In this document: positions 52,223-61,600 of the stretch, piece after piece | Layout of the letters: the number at the start of each line of letters is the position of its first letter | Position numbering within the stretch: the stretch's first letter is position 1 | Assembly (NCBI GenBank): GCA_002356435.2 | Contig: AP018040.2 | Coordinates: 1,426,001 to 1,490,000, forward strand | Direction of reading: 5' to 3' | DNA from: Petrimonas sp. IBARAKI | Lineage (GTDB): Bacteria; Bacteroidota; Bacteroidia; Bacteroidales; Dysgonomonadaceae | Length of the DNA stretch: 64,000 nt | The notes under the pieces: model-generated | Databases searched by the model: none | Told to the model about the DNA's origin: nothing | Seen by the model: only the letters and a program-made list of their open reading frames with translations | Program-made: the position numbers and the translations under genes

Positions 52223-53488
52223 TTTTTGTATGTTTCTCATTATATGTCCAATCGAAATATTTGTTGTGTCTTGCAAGAAGTTTAATCCAATCAATCTGTA
52301 TTTTGCGACTTCTTTAGAGACTCCAAAAACTACTTGTAATTCACTTAGAAAGCTAAATACTAACCTTTGATTTACTGGTTGGTTATCCAAATACAAATAA
52401 CCTTTATTAATATTTTCCTTTTTAAAATATTCTTTAACGTATCTTTCCAAATGATGTTTTGGCATTAGCATTGAACTCGCAAACATGTTTGCTTGTATTT
52501 CTAATCGCTTGTTGTTAGAAAATGAATCACTTTGAAACAAAGAAATAGATTCATCTTTATCTGTTTTGGTATCAAGATATTGTCTTAAGATTTCATTGTG
52601 AAGAACTAAGTGCCCTATCTCATGTGCAAAAGTAAAACGGAATCTATTGATATCTGATTTCAATGAATTTGAAATGTGTATTTTTATTGGATTGAATTCT
52701 ATTTTGCCTAAAATACTGTTAGGCAAGTCCTTGTCAAGATAAAACTTCGCATTATATATGTCTTTTACCCTATTACTCACTTTTTCAATATCCAAGCATG
52801 AGTTTTCATAAAATGAGTAATCAAATAACTCATTTATTGTGATTTCTATATATTCACTCGATCTGAATGGAATATTGATATACTTAGGGATATTGTAGAA
52901 ATTGTCAATTATTCCAAAATTTAAAAGTAAATCAGGAAGCCTGTTATATCCTTTGTTCTCAAATTGTGCAATGAAATTTGTTGTGGTGAGAATATCGTTG
53001 GTTAATGATTCGTCAATTACTTCGGATTCAATATTTGTTTGTTTCTTATCCTTTCTATGATTAATCCAATCAATTTCATTTTCCAGATTCAATCGTCCAA
53101 TTGCAATTTTTGTGTTTCTTGCAAATCCTAATGTTGCTTTTTGAAACGGTGATTTTGAAATTAGAATGCCTTTTGTGTTATGTTCTCCGATTTCATTTAA
53201 CACAGAACCTAGCTCTCTTATGTCATTTACGGGAATACTGCTTTTATAGTCTTTACATTCAATTATTGTAAGCAATGAGTATTTTTCTGCACCTTTTTGA
53301 TAAGTTTCTATTGATATGTCAACTTCAATATCCGTTTCTGTTTTTGAGGAAGGGTATTTCTTTTTCCAAAAGATTTTACTGTTTTTTCCGCTTACATAAA
53401 ATTCGTCATTTTCAAGTAAGTCTTTTATGATATTAAAGACTTTCTTCTCAAATGAATCTCCTTTTTCTGTTGTTGATTTTTTCCTCAT
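52211..53488 (-). CDS. Mrr-like nuclease fused to an ImmA/IrrE metallopeptidase
   Basis: The 425-residue protein has an N-terminal PD-(D/E)xK-type nuclease segment: ETDIEVDISIETYQ, then TIIECKDYKSSIPVNDIREL (E-x-K core) and GILISKSPFQKAT. The C-terminal half has the zinc peptidase motif FTFAHEIGHLVLHNEIL and RLEIQANMFASSMLMPK, matching ImmA/IrrE/DUF955. ImmA-type proteases cut phage-type repressors. A joined nuclease is unusual. Its stop codon is inside element E. It resembles no named defence protein that I can assign with confidence. Confidence 0.75.
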   Translation of the reverse strand: MRKKSTTEKGDSFEKKVFNIIKDLLENDEFYVSGKNSKIFWKKKYPSSKTETDIEVDISIETYQKGAEKYSLLTIIECKDYKSSIPVNDIRELGSVLNEIGEHNTKGILISKSPFQKATLGFARNTKIAIGRLNLENEIDWINHRKDKKQTNIESEVIDESLTNDILTTTNFIAQFENKGYNRLPDLLLNFGIIDNFYNIPKYINIPFRSSEYIEITINELFDYSFYENSCLDIEKVSNRVKDIYNAKFYLDKDLPNSILGKIEFNPIKIHISNSLKSDINRFRFTFAHEIGHLVLHNEILRQYLDTKTDKDESISLFQSDSFSNNKRLEIQANMFASSMLMPKHHLERYVKEYFKKENINKGYLYLDNQPVNQRLVFSFLSELQVVFGVSKEVAKYRLIGLNFLQDTTNISIGHIMRNIQKPSG

Positions 53489-53521
53489 TAAAATTGTTGC
53501 AGTTACTCTTTTTCAAACCTT

Positions 53522-53563
53522 GCGGCTAACATCTTAGTGTTTTATTCGCCGTTATAGCCCACC
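53522..53563 (+). repeat. Cassette-type element F (short, opposite orientation)
   Basis: Plus-strand GCGGCTAACA (53522-53531) and GCCGTTATAGCCCACC (53548-53563) match, on the opposite strand, the outer motifs of element E (right motif) and element D (left motif). It lies just upstream of the ImmA/IrrE ATG. It has no long core. Confidence 0.45.
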
Positions 53564-53865
53564 AAAGTTATTGAAAAGAAGTTGATTCACAAATTTTCAC
53601 AAAGATTAATTTAATATGATATCAATAATGGCAAATAAAACTAGTTGAACGGAACCTATTGCTATGGGAAAAGTATTTATGGGAGGTTGGCGTTTTTGCT
53701 TGATTTGGGTTAATAAGTTCCTATAAAAGCTCTTTTTCAAGTACATGATTGTTTTTTAATCTTAGATCGTCCACGTAAATGCATAATTCTCCCTGTATGA
53801 TTTTGCTCATCATCTATACGGGTTTTGTCATTAAATGGAAAGAACGCTTTTGTTAATTATCAGAA
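53564..53865. other. AT-rich gap, left flank of the IS91-family element
   Basis: About 300 bases hold no supported gene. The region should contain the IS91 terminus, but I see no clear terminal hairpin or conserved end. It may also include the true edge of the cassette-like array. Confidence 0.4.
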
Positions 53866-55026
53866 TTATCCTGGTTCCATGTGTAAAACATTGCATGCCG
53901 GGCTTACCATTAATTTCCCTTTTTTGCACTTTGCGCAAATAATCGGGTCCTTACCGGATATTATTTGTAAAACTTCCATTGCAAGCAGTCCTGTAAGTCT
54001 TGAAAAATAGGTTGGGGTGGGCAACAGTGAATAGCATAAATTGAGCTTTGTTTTCCTTTTGCAGATAGCCATGAATCCGAAGTAACGTATTTTGCTAAAT
54101 CCACATGGAAGGACATGCTGCATGAATCGCCGTATAAACTCCATAGTTTCCAGGGTCATTGTTTTTCTTGCACCTCCTGCCTTGTTATCCCTATAGCTGA
54201 AAGTAACCTTATCATCTTTGTAACCTACCATACGGTGGTTGCTAATTGCCACACGGTGTGTGTAGTTGCCCAGATAACGGACCAGGTTATCGGGTGAAGC
54301 AAACGGTTTTTCTGCATAAACCACCCATTTTTTAGCGTAGCATTTTGCTTTTATGGTCTGAAAATCGGGTGTATCATCCGGAAGTTTGATCTCCTTCCTG
54401 AATACTGACTCCTGCAGTAGCCGACATAAAATACCCCTGAAAACGGTGCTGAGCACTTTTACCGGGACAAAAAACTTTTTAGCACTTGGTACCCATTCCA
54501 TTCCATCATCGGATACTCCTCCGGCAGGAACAATGGTATGAATATGCGGGTGATAGGTCATTGTTTGACCCCAGGTGTGTAACAGGGCAACAGCTCCGGC
54601 CTCTGCGCCTAAATAATGCGTGTTTCTGGCACATTGCATCAGTGTTTGTCCGGCTGCTTTGAAGAGCAAGGAATAAGCAATCCTCTGATTGATATAAAAC
54701 AGTTTGTGCAGACACGCGGGTATTGTGAAAACAATGTGAAAATGTTTTACCGGGGGGAGATCAGCCGCAAGTTTATCCACCCATTGCATCCGTTTTATGT
54801 ACTGGCATTTGGGACAATTGCGATTACGACACGAGTTATAGGATTGAACCTTGTGACCGCAATGATTGCAACTCAATGTATGCCCGCCAAGTTCTGAAGT
54901 ACGACAGGCAATAATATCTTCCATTGCTTTTTGCTGTACGGCACAAAGTGTGTTCTCGGTCAGGAAATCGTGTCTCTTATCCCGGAAAATGTCAGCAATC
55001 TCTATGATTTGCTTTTTATTCTCCAT
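53866..55026 (-). CDS. IS91-family transposase
   Basis: The 386-residue protein has an N-terminal Cys zinc-binding region (LSCNHCGHKVQSYNSCRNRN plus CPKCQ, typical of IS91/ISCR transposases), the HPHIHTIVPAGGVSDDG metal motif and the late YLGNYTHRVAISNHR motif expected to hold a catalytic Tyr. A C-terminal Cys pair (CAKCKKGKLMV) closes it. IS91 transposases work by rolling-circle transposition and can mobilise flanking DNA. The 9-base spaced tyrosine recombinase upstream forms one unit with it. Confidence 0.93.
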   Translation of the reverse strand: MENKKQIIEIADIFRDKRHDFLTENTLCAVQQKAMEDIIACRTSELGGHTLSCNHCGHKVQSYNSCRNRNCPKCQYIKRMQWVDKLAADLPPVKHFHIVFTIPACLHKLFYINQRIAYSLLFKAAGQTLMQCARNTHYLGAEAGAVALLHTWGQTMTYHPHIHTIVPAGGVSDDGMEWVPSAKKFFVPVKVLSTVFRGILCRLLQESVFRKEIKLPDDTPDFQTIKAKCYAKKWVVYAEKPFASPDNLVRYLGNYTHRVAISNHRMVGYKDDKVTFSYRDNKAGGARKTMTLETMEFIRRFMQHVLPCGFSKIRYFGFMAICKRKTKLNLCYSLLPTPTYFSRLTGLLAMEVLQIISGKDPIICAKCKKGKLMVSPACNVLHMEPG

Positions 55027-55035
55027 AATGATAGA

Positions 55036-55887
55036 TCAGAAAAGTGTTATATCATCCAATGGAGAAGTAAACTCGCTGGTTTTGATATGGGCTACATGCA
55101 GGTAAACAGCTGTGGTCTTCAATGAAGTATGACCCATGAACTGCTGTATCTGTCTCAGGTTTACACCGGCTTCCAATAAATGGGTGGCAAAACAATGACG
55201 CAATGTATGAAACGATACCTCTTTTTTTATTCCGGCATTTTTAGCACTGTTTTTCACAATATACTCTACAGTTCTTTCCGACAAGGGTTGTCCTTTACGC
55301 CCCATCGGTTCGAATAGATAAGTGCTTGGTCGTTCCAATTTATAATACATTCGCAGCACTTCGAGTGTTTTCCACGAAAGAATGGTATATCTGTCCTTCT
55401 TCCCCTTTCCTTGCACGATACGTACTTGCATACGCTGTGAATCAATGTCGCGTGGTTTGATTTGTAATACTTCCATCCTGCGAAGTCCCGCAGAATAAGT
55501 AAGCATTAGAATGGCTCTGTGCTTTATGTTGTTTGTTACCGTGATCATGCGTTGCACTTCCTGCAATGACAAAACTATGGGGAGTTTTTTCTCCTTGCGA
55601 GGCCGTCTTACATGGAACTCTTCCCATTTGCGATGGCAGACGTCTACATGAAAAATCTTGAAAGCACTTATAAGCTGGTTTACCGTGGAAACGGAAATTC
55701 CTTTTTTGGTAATCAGGTAATGTAACCAGTTTTTAAAGTCTTCGGTGGTAACCTCATACAGCGATTTACCCAAGTCTTTTTCAAGTTTTATGAGCAGGCT
55801 GCAATACGTCTTAATTGTACGGGGACTGTAATTGCGAATTTGCATCTCCTTGATCTGCAAACTCTCGAATGTTTTGTTTAGATTCAT
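55036..55887 (-). CDS. Tyrosine recombinase (IS91-associated, XerC/D-like)
   Basis: The 283-residue protein has an N-terminal SAM-like domain (TIKTYCSLLIKLEKDLGKSL) and the catalytic set: Arg in SAGLRRMEVLQIK, Lys in GKGKKDRY, HTLRHCFATHLLEAG (H-x-x-R), GH and Tyr in TAVYLHVA. The TSPLDDI tail resembles the end of IntI integrases, but the IntI-specific insertion before the HxxR box is absent, so I do not call it an integron integrase. IS91-type elements with a neighbouring Y-recombinase gene are known. The start is ATG at 55887. Confidence 0.88.
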   Translation of the reverse strand: MNLNKTFESLQIKEMQIRNYSPRTIKTYCSLLIKLEKDLGKSLYEVTTEDFKNWLHYLITKKGISVSTVNQLISAFKIFHVDVCHRKWEEFHVRRPRKEKKLPIVLSLQEVQRMITVTNNIKHRAILMLTYSAGLRRMEVLQIKPRDIDSQRMQVRIVQGKGKKDRYTILSWKTLEVLRMYYKLERPSTYLFEPMGRKGQPLSERTVEYIVKNSAKNAGIKKEVSFHTLRHCFATHLLEAGVNLRQIQQFMGHTSLKTTAVYLHVAHIKTSEFTSPLDDITLF

Positions 55888-56232
55888 AATGATAATTAAT
55901 TGAAGTTATTACGCTTCAAAATTATCACTATTCTAATTTACCGACAGGTTTAGTTCAACGTATTATTTACGCAATATATATACAACTTTCGTAAATATCC
56001 GATTTATAACATTCGTATATCCCCATGTAATCGGGGGTGTTTACGAAAGTTTGTTGAATCTGGATAAATAATGGTGGAAACAGGTGTGTTGCATAAGTAT
56101 CAGTATTTTGAATCGCAAACTTATATAAAAAAGTTTGAATTTTATACGCCGCCCGATAAAAATCGGGGCCGTAACTGTTCTACTTGTAATTAACGTGTTC
56201 TAAGACACAAAGTATAATTTAAAATTATCATT
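55888..56232 (+). other. Structured non-coding flank of the IS110-family element
   Basis: No gene. The stem ACTTTCGTAAA (55985-55995) / TTTACGAAAGT (56040-56050) encloses a CCCC/GGGG hairpin. Further stems are CAAACTT/AAGTTTG (56116-56137) and CCCGAT/ATCGGG (56152-56167). In IS110-group elements this left non-coding end encodes the bridge RNA that pairs with target and donor. The folded segment is a candidate for that RNA. Confidence 0.5.
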
Positions 56233-57375
56233 ATGAGAACAGTTAGCGGCCTCGACGTTCACAAAGATAGCATATTTATGTGCATCCTGGACGAGCAAGG
56301 CAAAAAAACAGAAGAAAAATTCGGAGTTACCACTCGCGAAATAAAGCGGATGGCCGTTGTAATGCACTCCCGTTTTGTGAGTGATGTATGTATGGAGAGT
56401 ACGGGCATTTATTGGATTCCCCTCTGGCGTTTATTGGAATCAGATTTCAAGCTTCATCTGGTCAACCCCCAGTTTCTTAAACAATTGCCCGGTCGCAAGA
56501 GCGATGTGAAAGACGCGCAGTGGATTGCCACGGCCCTGCTCAAGGAATTAGTCAGGGACAGCTTTGTTCCTGACGGCAACATTCAACGCCTGCGCCAATA
56601 CGGACGGCGCATCAACGAGATAAACAAGGACACGGTTCGTTGTGAACAGCGTATCGACATGCTTCTTCAGCGCTGCAACGTGCGTTTGAGCAATTATGTC
56701 TCGCGCACCAGAAGCAGGAGCTACCGCAAAGTGGTGGATTCCCTGATAAGGGGTGAGACATCCGTGGATGAACTTATCCGGCTTATCCACGGGCGCACGG
56801 TTAACCGACACGGAAAATCGGCGGTGCATGATGCGTTGGAGGGCTGCATCGTTGAAAGCGACAGGGATTTGCTTGGGCAATACACGCAGATGCTTGACAT
56901 GTATCAATCACAAAAACAGCAATGCCACGAGGCGATGGTTCAAATGTGTATGAACCTTTATCGGGAAGCATTTTTGTTTCTGCTCGGTATTCCGGGTGTG
57001 AAGGAGCTCTCGGCAGCTATCATCATTTCTGAAATAGGCGACAATATGGAACTTTTTGCTACCGCAGCAGCCCTTGTGTCATGGGCAGGACTCAGACCGC
57101 GTAACGATGAAAGCGCAGGAAAAATTAAGAGCCGCCAAATAACACACGGGAACAAGTATCTGAGAAAAGCTTTGATAGAATGTGCATGGAGTGCCGCCCG
57201 AACAAGAGGATCCGTGTTTTACTGCCGTTTTTGGCATTTAAAAGGCATGAAGAAACACCATAACGCCATTATCGTAGCCGTTGCCCGGGAGATGCTTGCC
57301 GTTATCTGGAAACTGCTTTCCAGACATGAGAATTTTGATGAAACGTATCATCTGAAGAAAAAAACTGCTTCGTAG
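56233..57375 (+). CDS. IS110-family transposase
   Basis: The 380-residue protein begins TVSGLDVHKDSIFMCILDEQ, the DEDD RuvC-like domain of IS110-type recombinases, with CMESTGIYWIPLWRLLESDF and NPQFLKQLPGRKSDVKDAQW. The C-terminal Transposase_20 region has GIPGVKELSAAIIISEIGDN, SWAGLRPRNDESAGKIKSRQ and a late Ser (CAWSAARTRGSVFY). Such enzymes use a bridge RNA to choose target and donor. Complete and uninterrupted, so it could be active. The left flank is the structured RNA candidate. Confidence 0.92.
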   Translation: MRTVSGLDVHKDSIFMCILDEQGKKTEEKFGVTTREIKRMAVVMHSRFVSDVCMESTGIYWIPLWRLLESDFKLHLVNPQFLKQLPGRKSDVKDAQWIATALLKELVRDSFVPDGNIQRLRQYGRRINEINKDTVRCEQRIDMLLQRCNVRLSNYVSRTRSRSYRKVVDSLIRGETSVDELIRLIHGRTVNRHGKSAVHDALEGCIVESDRDLLGQYTQMLDMYQSQKQQCHEAMVQMCMNLYREAFLFLLGIPGVKELSAAIIISEIGDNMELFATAAALVSWAGLRPRNDESAGKIKSRQITHGNKYLRKALIECAWSAARTRGSVFYCRFWHLKGMKKHHNAIIVAVAREMLAVIWKLLSRHENFDETYHLKKKTAS

Positions 57376-57801
57376 GGCGGACTCCTGTTCCGCTTTTCCG
57401 GAGCAGTCGGATTGTTTGTAAGGCCTTTATATTTGTGGTGGATTTTATACCCCGGTTCGCAAACTGACCGTGGCAGACAATCCGTATTGAACGCCGATCA
57501 AGAACCGTAAGAGTTCGAAGAGGAAATTAATTTACATTGACGAAAGTTCATTCTTCTTTCGTCAGTAAATCTATGTGTCTAAAATATAGCAAACCAGCTT
57601 CAATGAGTTTATTATGCAGGGAAACAAATGGATTTATAGAGGAAATATAACGATTATTTGGATAAAAAACGGTATTGTTAAAAAGTTACGTGTATTTTTG
57701 ACAATGGCGTTGTTGGGAGGAAGTTAAGACACATAAGCATAAGTCTTCCCTTCTTTCGCGAAAGAAGTCACCTTGCCCATCTTAAAGAGGAAGCAGGAAT
57801 T
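57376..57801. other. Non-coding right flank of the IS110 element
   Basis: No supported gene. A perfect 9-base stem TGACGAAAG (57538-57546) / CTTTCGTCA (57556-57564) sits about 165 bases after the transposase stop. It shares ACGAAAGTT with the hairpin in the left flank. The element end is probably near here. The following 240 bases to the XRE gene are AT-rich and featureless. Confidence 0.45.
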
Positions 57802-58239
57802 CTACTTCCTGTCCTCTAGCAATTTTTCCAGAAGAGCACTCTTTTCTTTCTCTAGTTCGAGCATCCGTTCGTAGAGGGCCGTTTTTTCTTTGTTCAGTTC
57901 CAGAATCTGTTCGAGCGGATTATAGGTGTATGTGCAATTTTCACTCGAGGATGCAATATTACCCACACTCCCTTTTTCAAATGTATTGTTTTCGATGATA
58001 TAAGTTACCGGATCTTCTTCCAAATCCTTGATCAGTTCGGGAGCCACGTTCAACGCTTTGGCAAAACGTTCGATTACGTCGTCGTTGAGGACTTTTCGCT
58101 GTTCGTAGGTGGAAATCAGTGCCTGGCTAAGCCCCATCTCCGCGGCGAGAGCTTCCTGTTTTATGCCCAGTGTATGGCGGAAACGCTTGATAGCGTGCCC
58201 GTGATGGGTATTTTTTACTTTTTGTTCTTTGGTTTCCAT
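57802..58239 (-). CDS. XRE-family helix-turn-helix regulator with coiled-coil tail
   Basis: The 145-residue protein has an N-terminal XRE HTH (HAIKRFRHTLGIKQEALAAE, then QALISTYEQRKVL) and a C-terminal leucine-rich coil (LNKEKTALYERMLELEKEKS). The coil probably drives dimerisation. It could be a phage-, plasmid- or SusC/D-linked regulator; I see no operator. It is 14 codons longer than the simplest XRE proteins because of the coil. It stands between the IS110 element and the SusC gene, divergent from the latter. Confidence 0.85.
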   Translation of the reverse strand: METKEQKVKNTHHGHAIKRFRHTLGIKQEALAAEMGLSQALISTYEQRKVLNDDVIERFAKALNVAPELIKDLEEDPVTYIIENNTFEKGSVGNIASSSENCTYTYNPLEQILELNKEKTALYERMLELEKEKSALLEKLLEDRK

Positions 58240-58615
58240 ATATCTGTCTGGATATTATTTTATTACCACAAATATAGACAAAAAAGCGGAGGTACTGATA
58301 ACTATCAATGCAAAAATAATAATTAACAATGAAGTTCTTGGTATATGTTCGGTTAAATTTCGTTTTCTTTGACCCATGAACAAATAAATGTTAAATTTAA
58401 AAAAGCTAAGACCCATGGATTTGTAACAGAATTTAAACGGTACGAAACAGTATAGTGCTTTTTTATATCCTAACCCCGAATCCGCAAAACTCAAATCAGG
58501 AGGCCAAAGAATGGAAACGCCCTTAATAATAAGGCCCTTGCGGAGCTTGGGGTAAGAACAACTACATACAATTGCCCGGAAATACCCGTTTAATTTTAAC
58601 TATATAAATAAGACA
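58240..58615. other. Divergent region between XRE and SusC genes
   Basis: 376 bases without a supported gene. On the minus strand TATATTTG (58269-58276) fits a -7 box for the XRE gene, 30 bases before its ATG. I see no clear promoter for the SusC gene; a 79-codon leftward frame (58255-58494) has no domain. Confidence 0.45.
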
Positions 58616-61600
58616 ATGAAAATCATTAAATTACTCCGGTGGAAGAGGGTAGGGTTATCCTCGACCATCTTATTCGTTTTTATTTTGGCATTGTTGAACA
58701 CATTTGACAGTTTTGCCGACGACTATTTCCCGGAATCGCAACCGTCTTTTAACATACAACAGCAGAAAAGGCAGATTGCAGGTATAGTTACGGATGCAAA
58801 AGGGGAGGCCGTCATCGGAGCCAATATCATAGAAAAAGGCACGACGAACGGAACGGTGACCGACAACAACGGGGGTTTTTCCCTCACCGTGGAAAACGAC
58901 GGTATACTCCAGATCTCTTACATTGGCTACCTCACACAGGAAGTCAACACCGTAGGACAAACAACCGTCACGATAACCCTGCAGGAAGATACGCAGGCCC
59001 TGGACGAACTGGTTGTGGTGGGTTACGGAACCATGAAGAAAAGTGACCTGACCGGAGCTGTAAGCCGTGTGACATTGGACGACAAAACTTCCCTGCCGAA
59101 CATGAACTTATCTCAGGCACTATCCGGTACAATGGCAGGGGTCAACCTTTCAAGCCGGGGGATGGCCGGAGGAGATGCGGACATATCCATCCGCGGACAA
59201 ACCACATTGTCGGCCAGTAAAACACCTCTTATTGTGCTGGACGGCATCATCTTCAACGGAAGGCTGAACGATATCAACGTAAGCGATATCGAATATATCG
59301 ACGTGCTGAAGGACGCCAGCGCCGCCGCCGTTTACGGCTCCCGGTCGGCCAACGGTGTTATCATCATAACCACTAAAAAAGGAAGAAGCGAAAAACCGAA
59401 AATTACGGTCAACGCTTACTACGGGACGCAATTCGAAACCAACCATCCGGTGAAATACATGAATGGCAACCAATATGCGTTGCGAATGCTGGATTATTAT
59501 TACCAACAAAACCTCTACAATTGGTATGGCAAATATGCAAAGGGATCGGAGGAAATTTCAAGCAAGCCTGTACGTCCGGACGCTTCCGACAGGGAAGTTG
59601 TGGCTTCCTATTTGAGGACCCGGGAAGAAATGGAGAACTACAAGGCCGGCAACAATATCGACTGGTTCGATGTGGTTATGCGCGACAAGCCGGTGATTCA
59701 GAACTACGACGTGAGTTATTCCGGAAGCACAAACAAGGTGAATTACTATATCTCCGGCTCATACACCGGAGAAGAAGGAATTATTGTCAATGACCAGTGG
59801 GACCGCCTGACGTTCAATTCGAAGGTGGACGGAAAAATAACGGACTGGATGTCCGTGGGGTTCAACGTCAATTATTCTTATCAGGACTATTCCGGTAGGG
59901 AGCCCGCCTTTGTGGATGTCCGCAACGCCAGCCCTCTGGCAAACAACGATCTGGAGTCTCCGGATAAATACGTTGTTTACCTGACCGGTGAAAACTACAT
60001 GCCGCATCCCCTGGGATGGACAAAAATTAAAAATGAAGATATCCGAAACTCTCTTTTTCTCGTGGCCAATACAAGAATGGATGTTCCGTTCGTAAAAGGG
60101 TTGTCTTACGATTTTAACTATTCAAACACGTATTGGAACCGGAAAAACAATTCGTTTTACCCGGCGTCGATGCATGACGGTGCCGCCAACAAGGGTAAAG
60201 CTGAAAAAATCCCCGAAGAGCAAAGGAGTTGGATTTTTAACAACATAATTACTTACCTGCGCTCATTTGATGAGCACAGTATCAATGCGACGCTTCTGTA
60301 CAGCCGTGAAAAGTCGATGGGCGAAAGGTTTCGTTTTACTTCCGAGGGATTCGATAACGAGGCATTGGGATATTACCAGATGGCCTTCGGAACCATCCTC
60401 AGTACCGGCAACAATGAGAAGTGGCAGGAAACCGGAGTGTCTTATATGGGACGCCTGAATTATACGTTTAGAAACCGTTATATGGCTACGGCGACAATAC
60501 GGCGAGACGGATTTTCGGGTTTTGGAGCAAACTCAAAGTACGTTGACCTGCCCTCGTTTTCCTTAGGCTGGATTGCTTCGGAAGAGCAATTCATGGAAAA
60601 CCTGAAATCGCTTTACCTGAAGTTCAGGCTTTCCTACGGACAGAACGGCAACCAGGGGGCGGGACGTTATACAAGCCTCTCCAAGATGTCGAGCGACAAC
60701 TACGTCTTTGATAAAACCACCGGAGTAGGGGTTTTTCCTAATTTTGATCAACTGGGAAATGCGTCATTGGCATGGGAGAAAACATCATCGTTCAATCTCG
60801 GCATCGATTTCGGGTTACTCCGGAACCGGAGGATTTCCGGATCACTGGATCTCTATACTTCCGAAACGTCCAATGTGCTGGTGAGGAGGAAGCTTCCGTA
60901 CTCCTCCGGGTACGAGCAGGGGTGGACCAATATCGGACATGTGAAAACGAAAGGGATGGACCTTGAACTGAGATCCTCAAACATTGAAACTAAAAATTTT
61001 AGCTGGAATTCAACGTTCACTTTCTCGTTGAACCGGGATAAGATTTCCAAATTATACGGCGGCAAGAACGATAAGGATATCGGAAACTCCTGGTTCGTGG
61101 GACAGCCCATCCAATCGTTGTACAACTACCATATTACAGGTATCTGGACGGAAGAAGACCTGTTTTCGAAGACATATACCGAACAGAGCAACATGACTCC
61201 GGAGGAGATGGGATGGACTCCCGGGCAGATATATCCCGGATGGCGCCCCGGACAATGGAAATATGAAGATGTAAACGGTGACGGGATCATCGATCCGGAT
61301 AATGACCGCAAGATCGTAGGTTATAAATCACCGAACTTTCGTTTCAGCTTAAGCAATACCCTGGCTTACAAAAGCTGGTCGCTCTATTTCATGCTGAACT
61401 CCATCCAGGGCGGTAACGGGTATTACATGCTGAACAACGCCGAGTTCCTGAACGTGTCGTCGCGGTCGGACGATGTATACCGGGTTAATCAGCCCGCCAT
61501 ACGTCAATACTGGACTCCCGATAACGGCGTGGGCAATGCCACCGGAATCTATAACTCGCAGCCGCAATCCGGAGCCATATACCAGAGCCGGTCTTTTGTC

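Larger units (their letters stand above)
53866..55887 (-). mobile_element. IS91-family element with tyrosine recombinase gene (boundaries not defined)
   Basis: The transposase and recombinase lie 9 bases apart on the minus strand. IS91 elements carry no classical inverted repeats, so I give only the coding span. An element of this kind could have carried the neighbouring cassette-like region. Confidence 0.7.

Noticed and set aside
55036-55887. Integron integrase IntI
   Set aside because: The extra IntI-specific segment before the HxxR box is missing, and the gene is coupled to an IS91 transposase.
58255-58494. 79-codon leftward frame before susC
   Set aside because: No domain, Phe/Lys-rich translation, and it covers the region expected to hold the divergent promoters.
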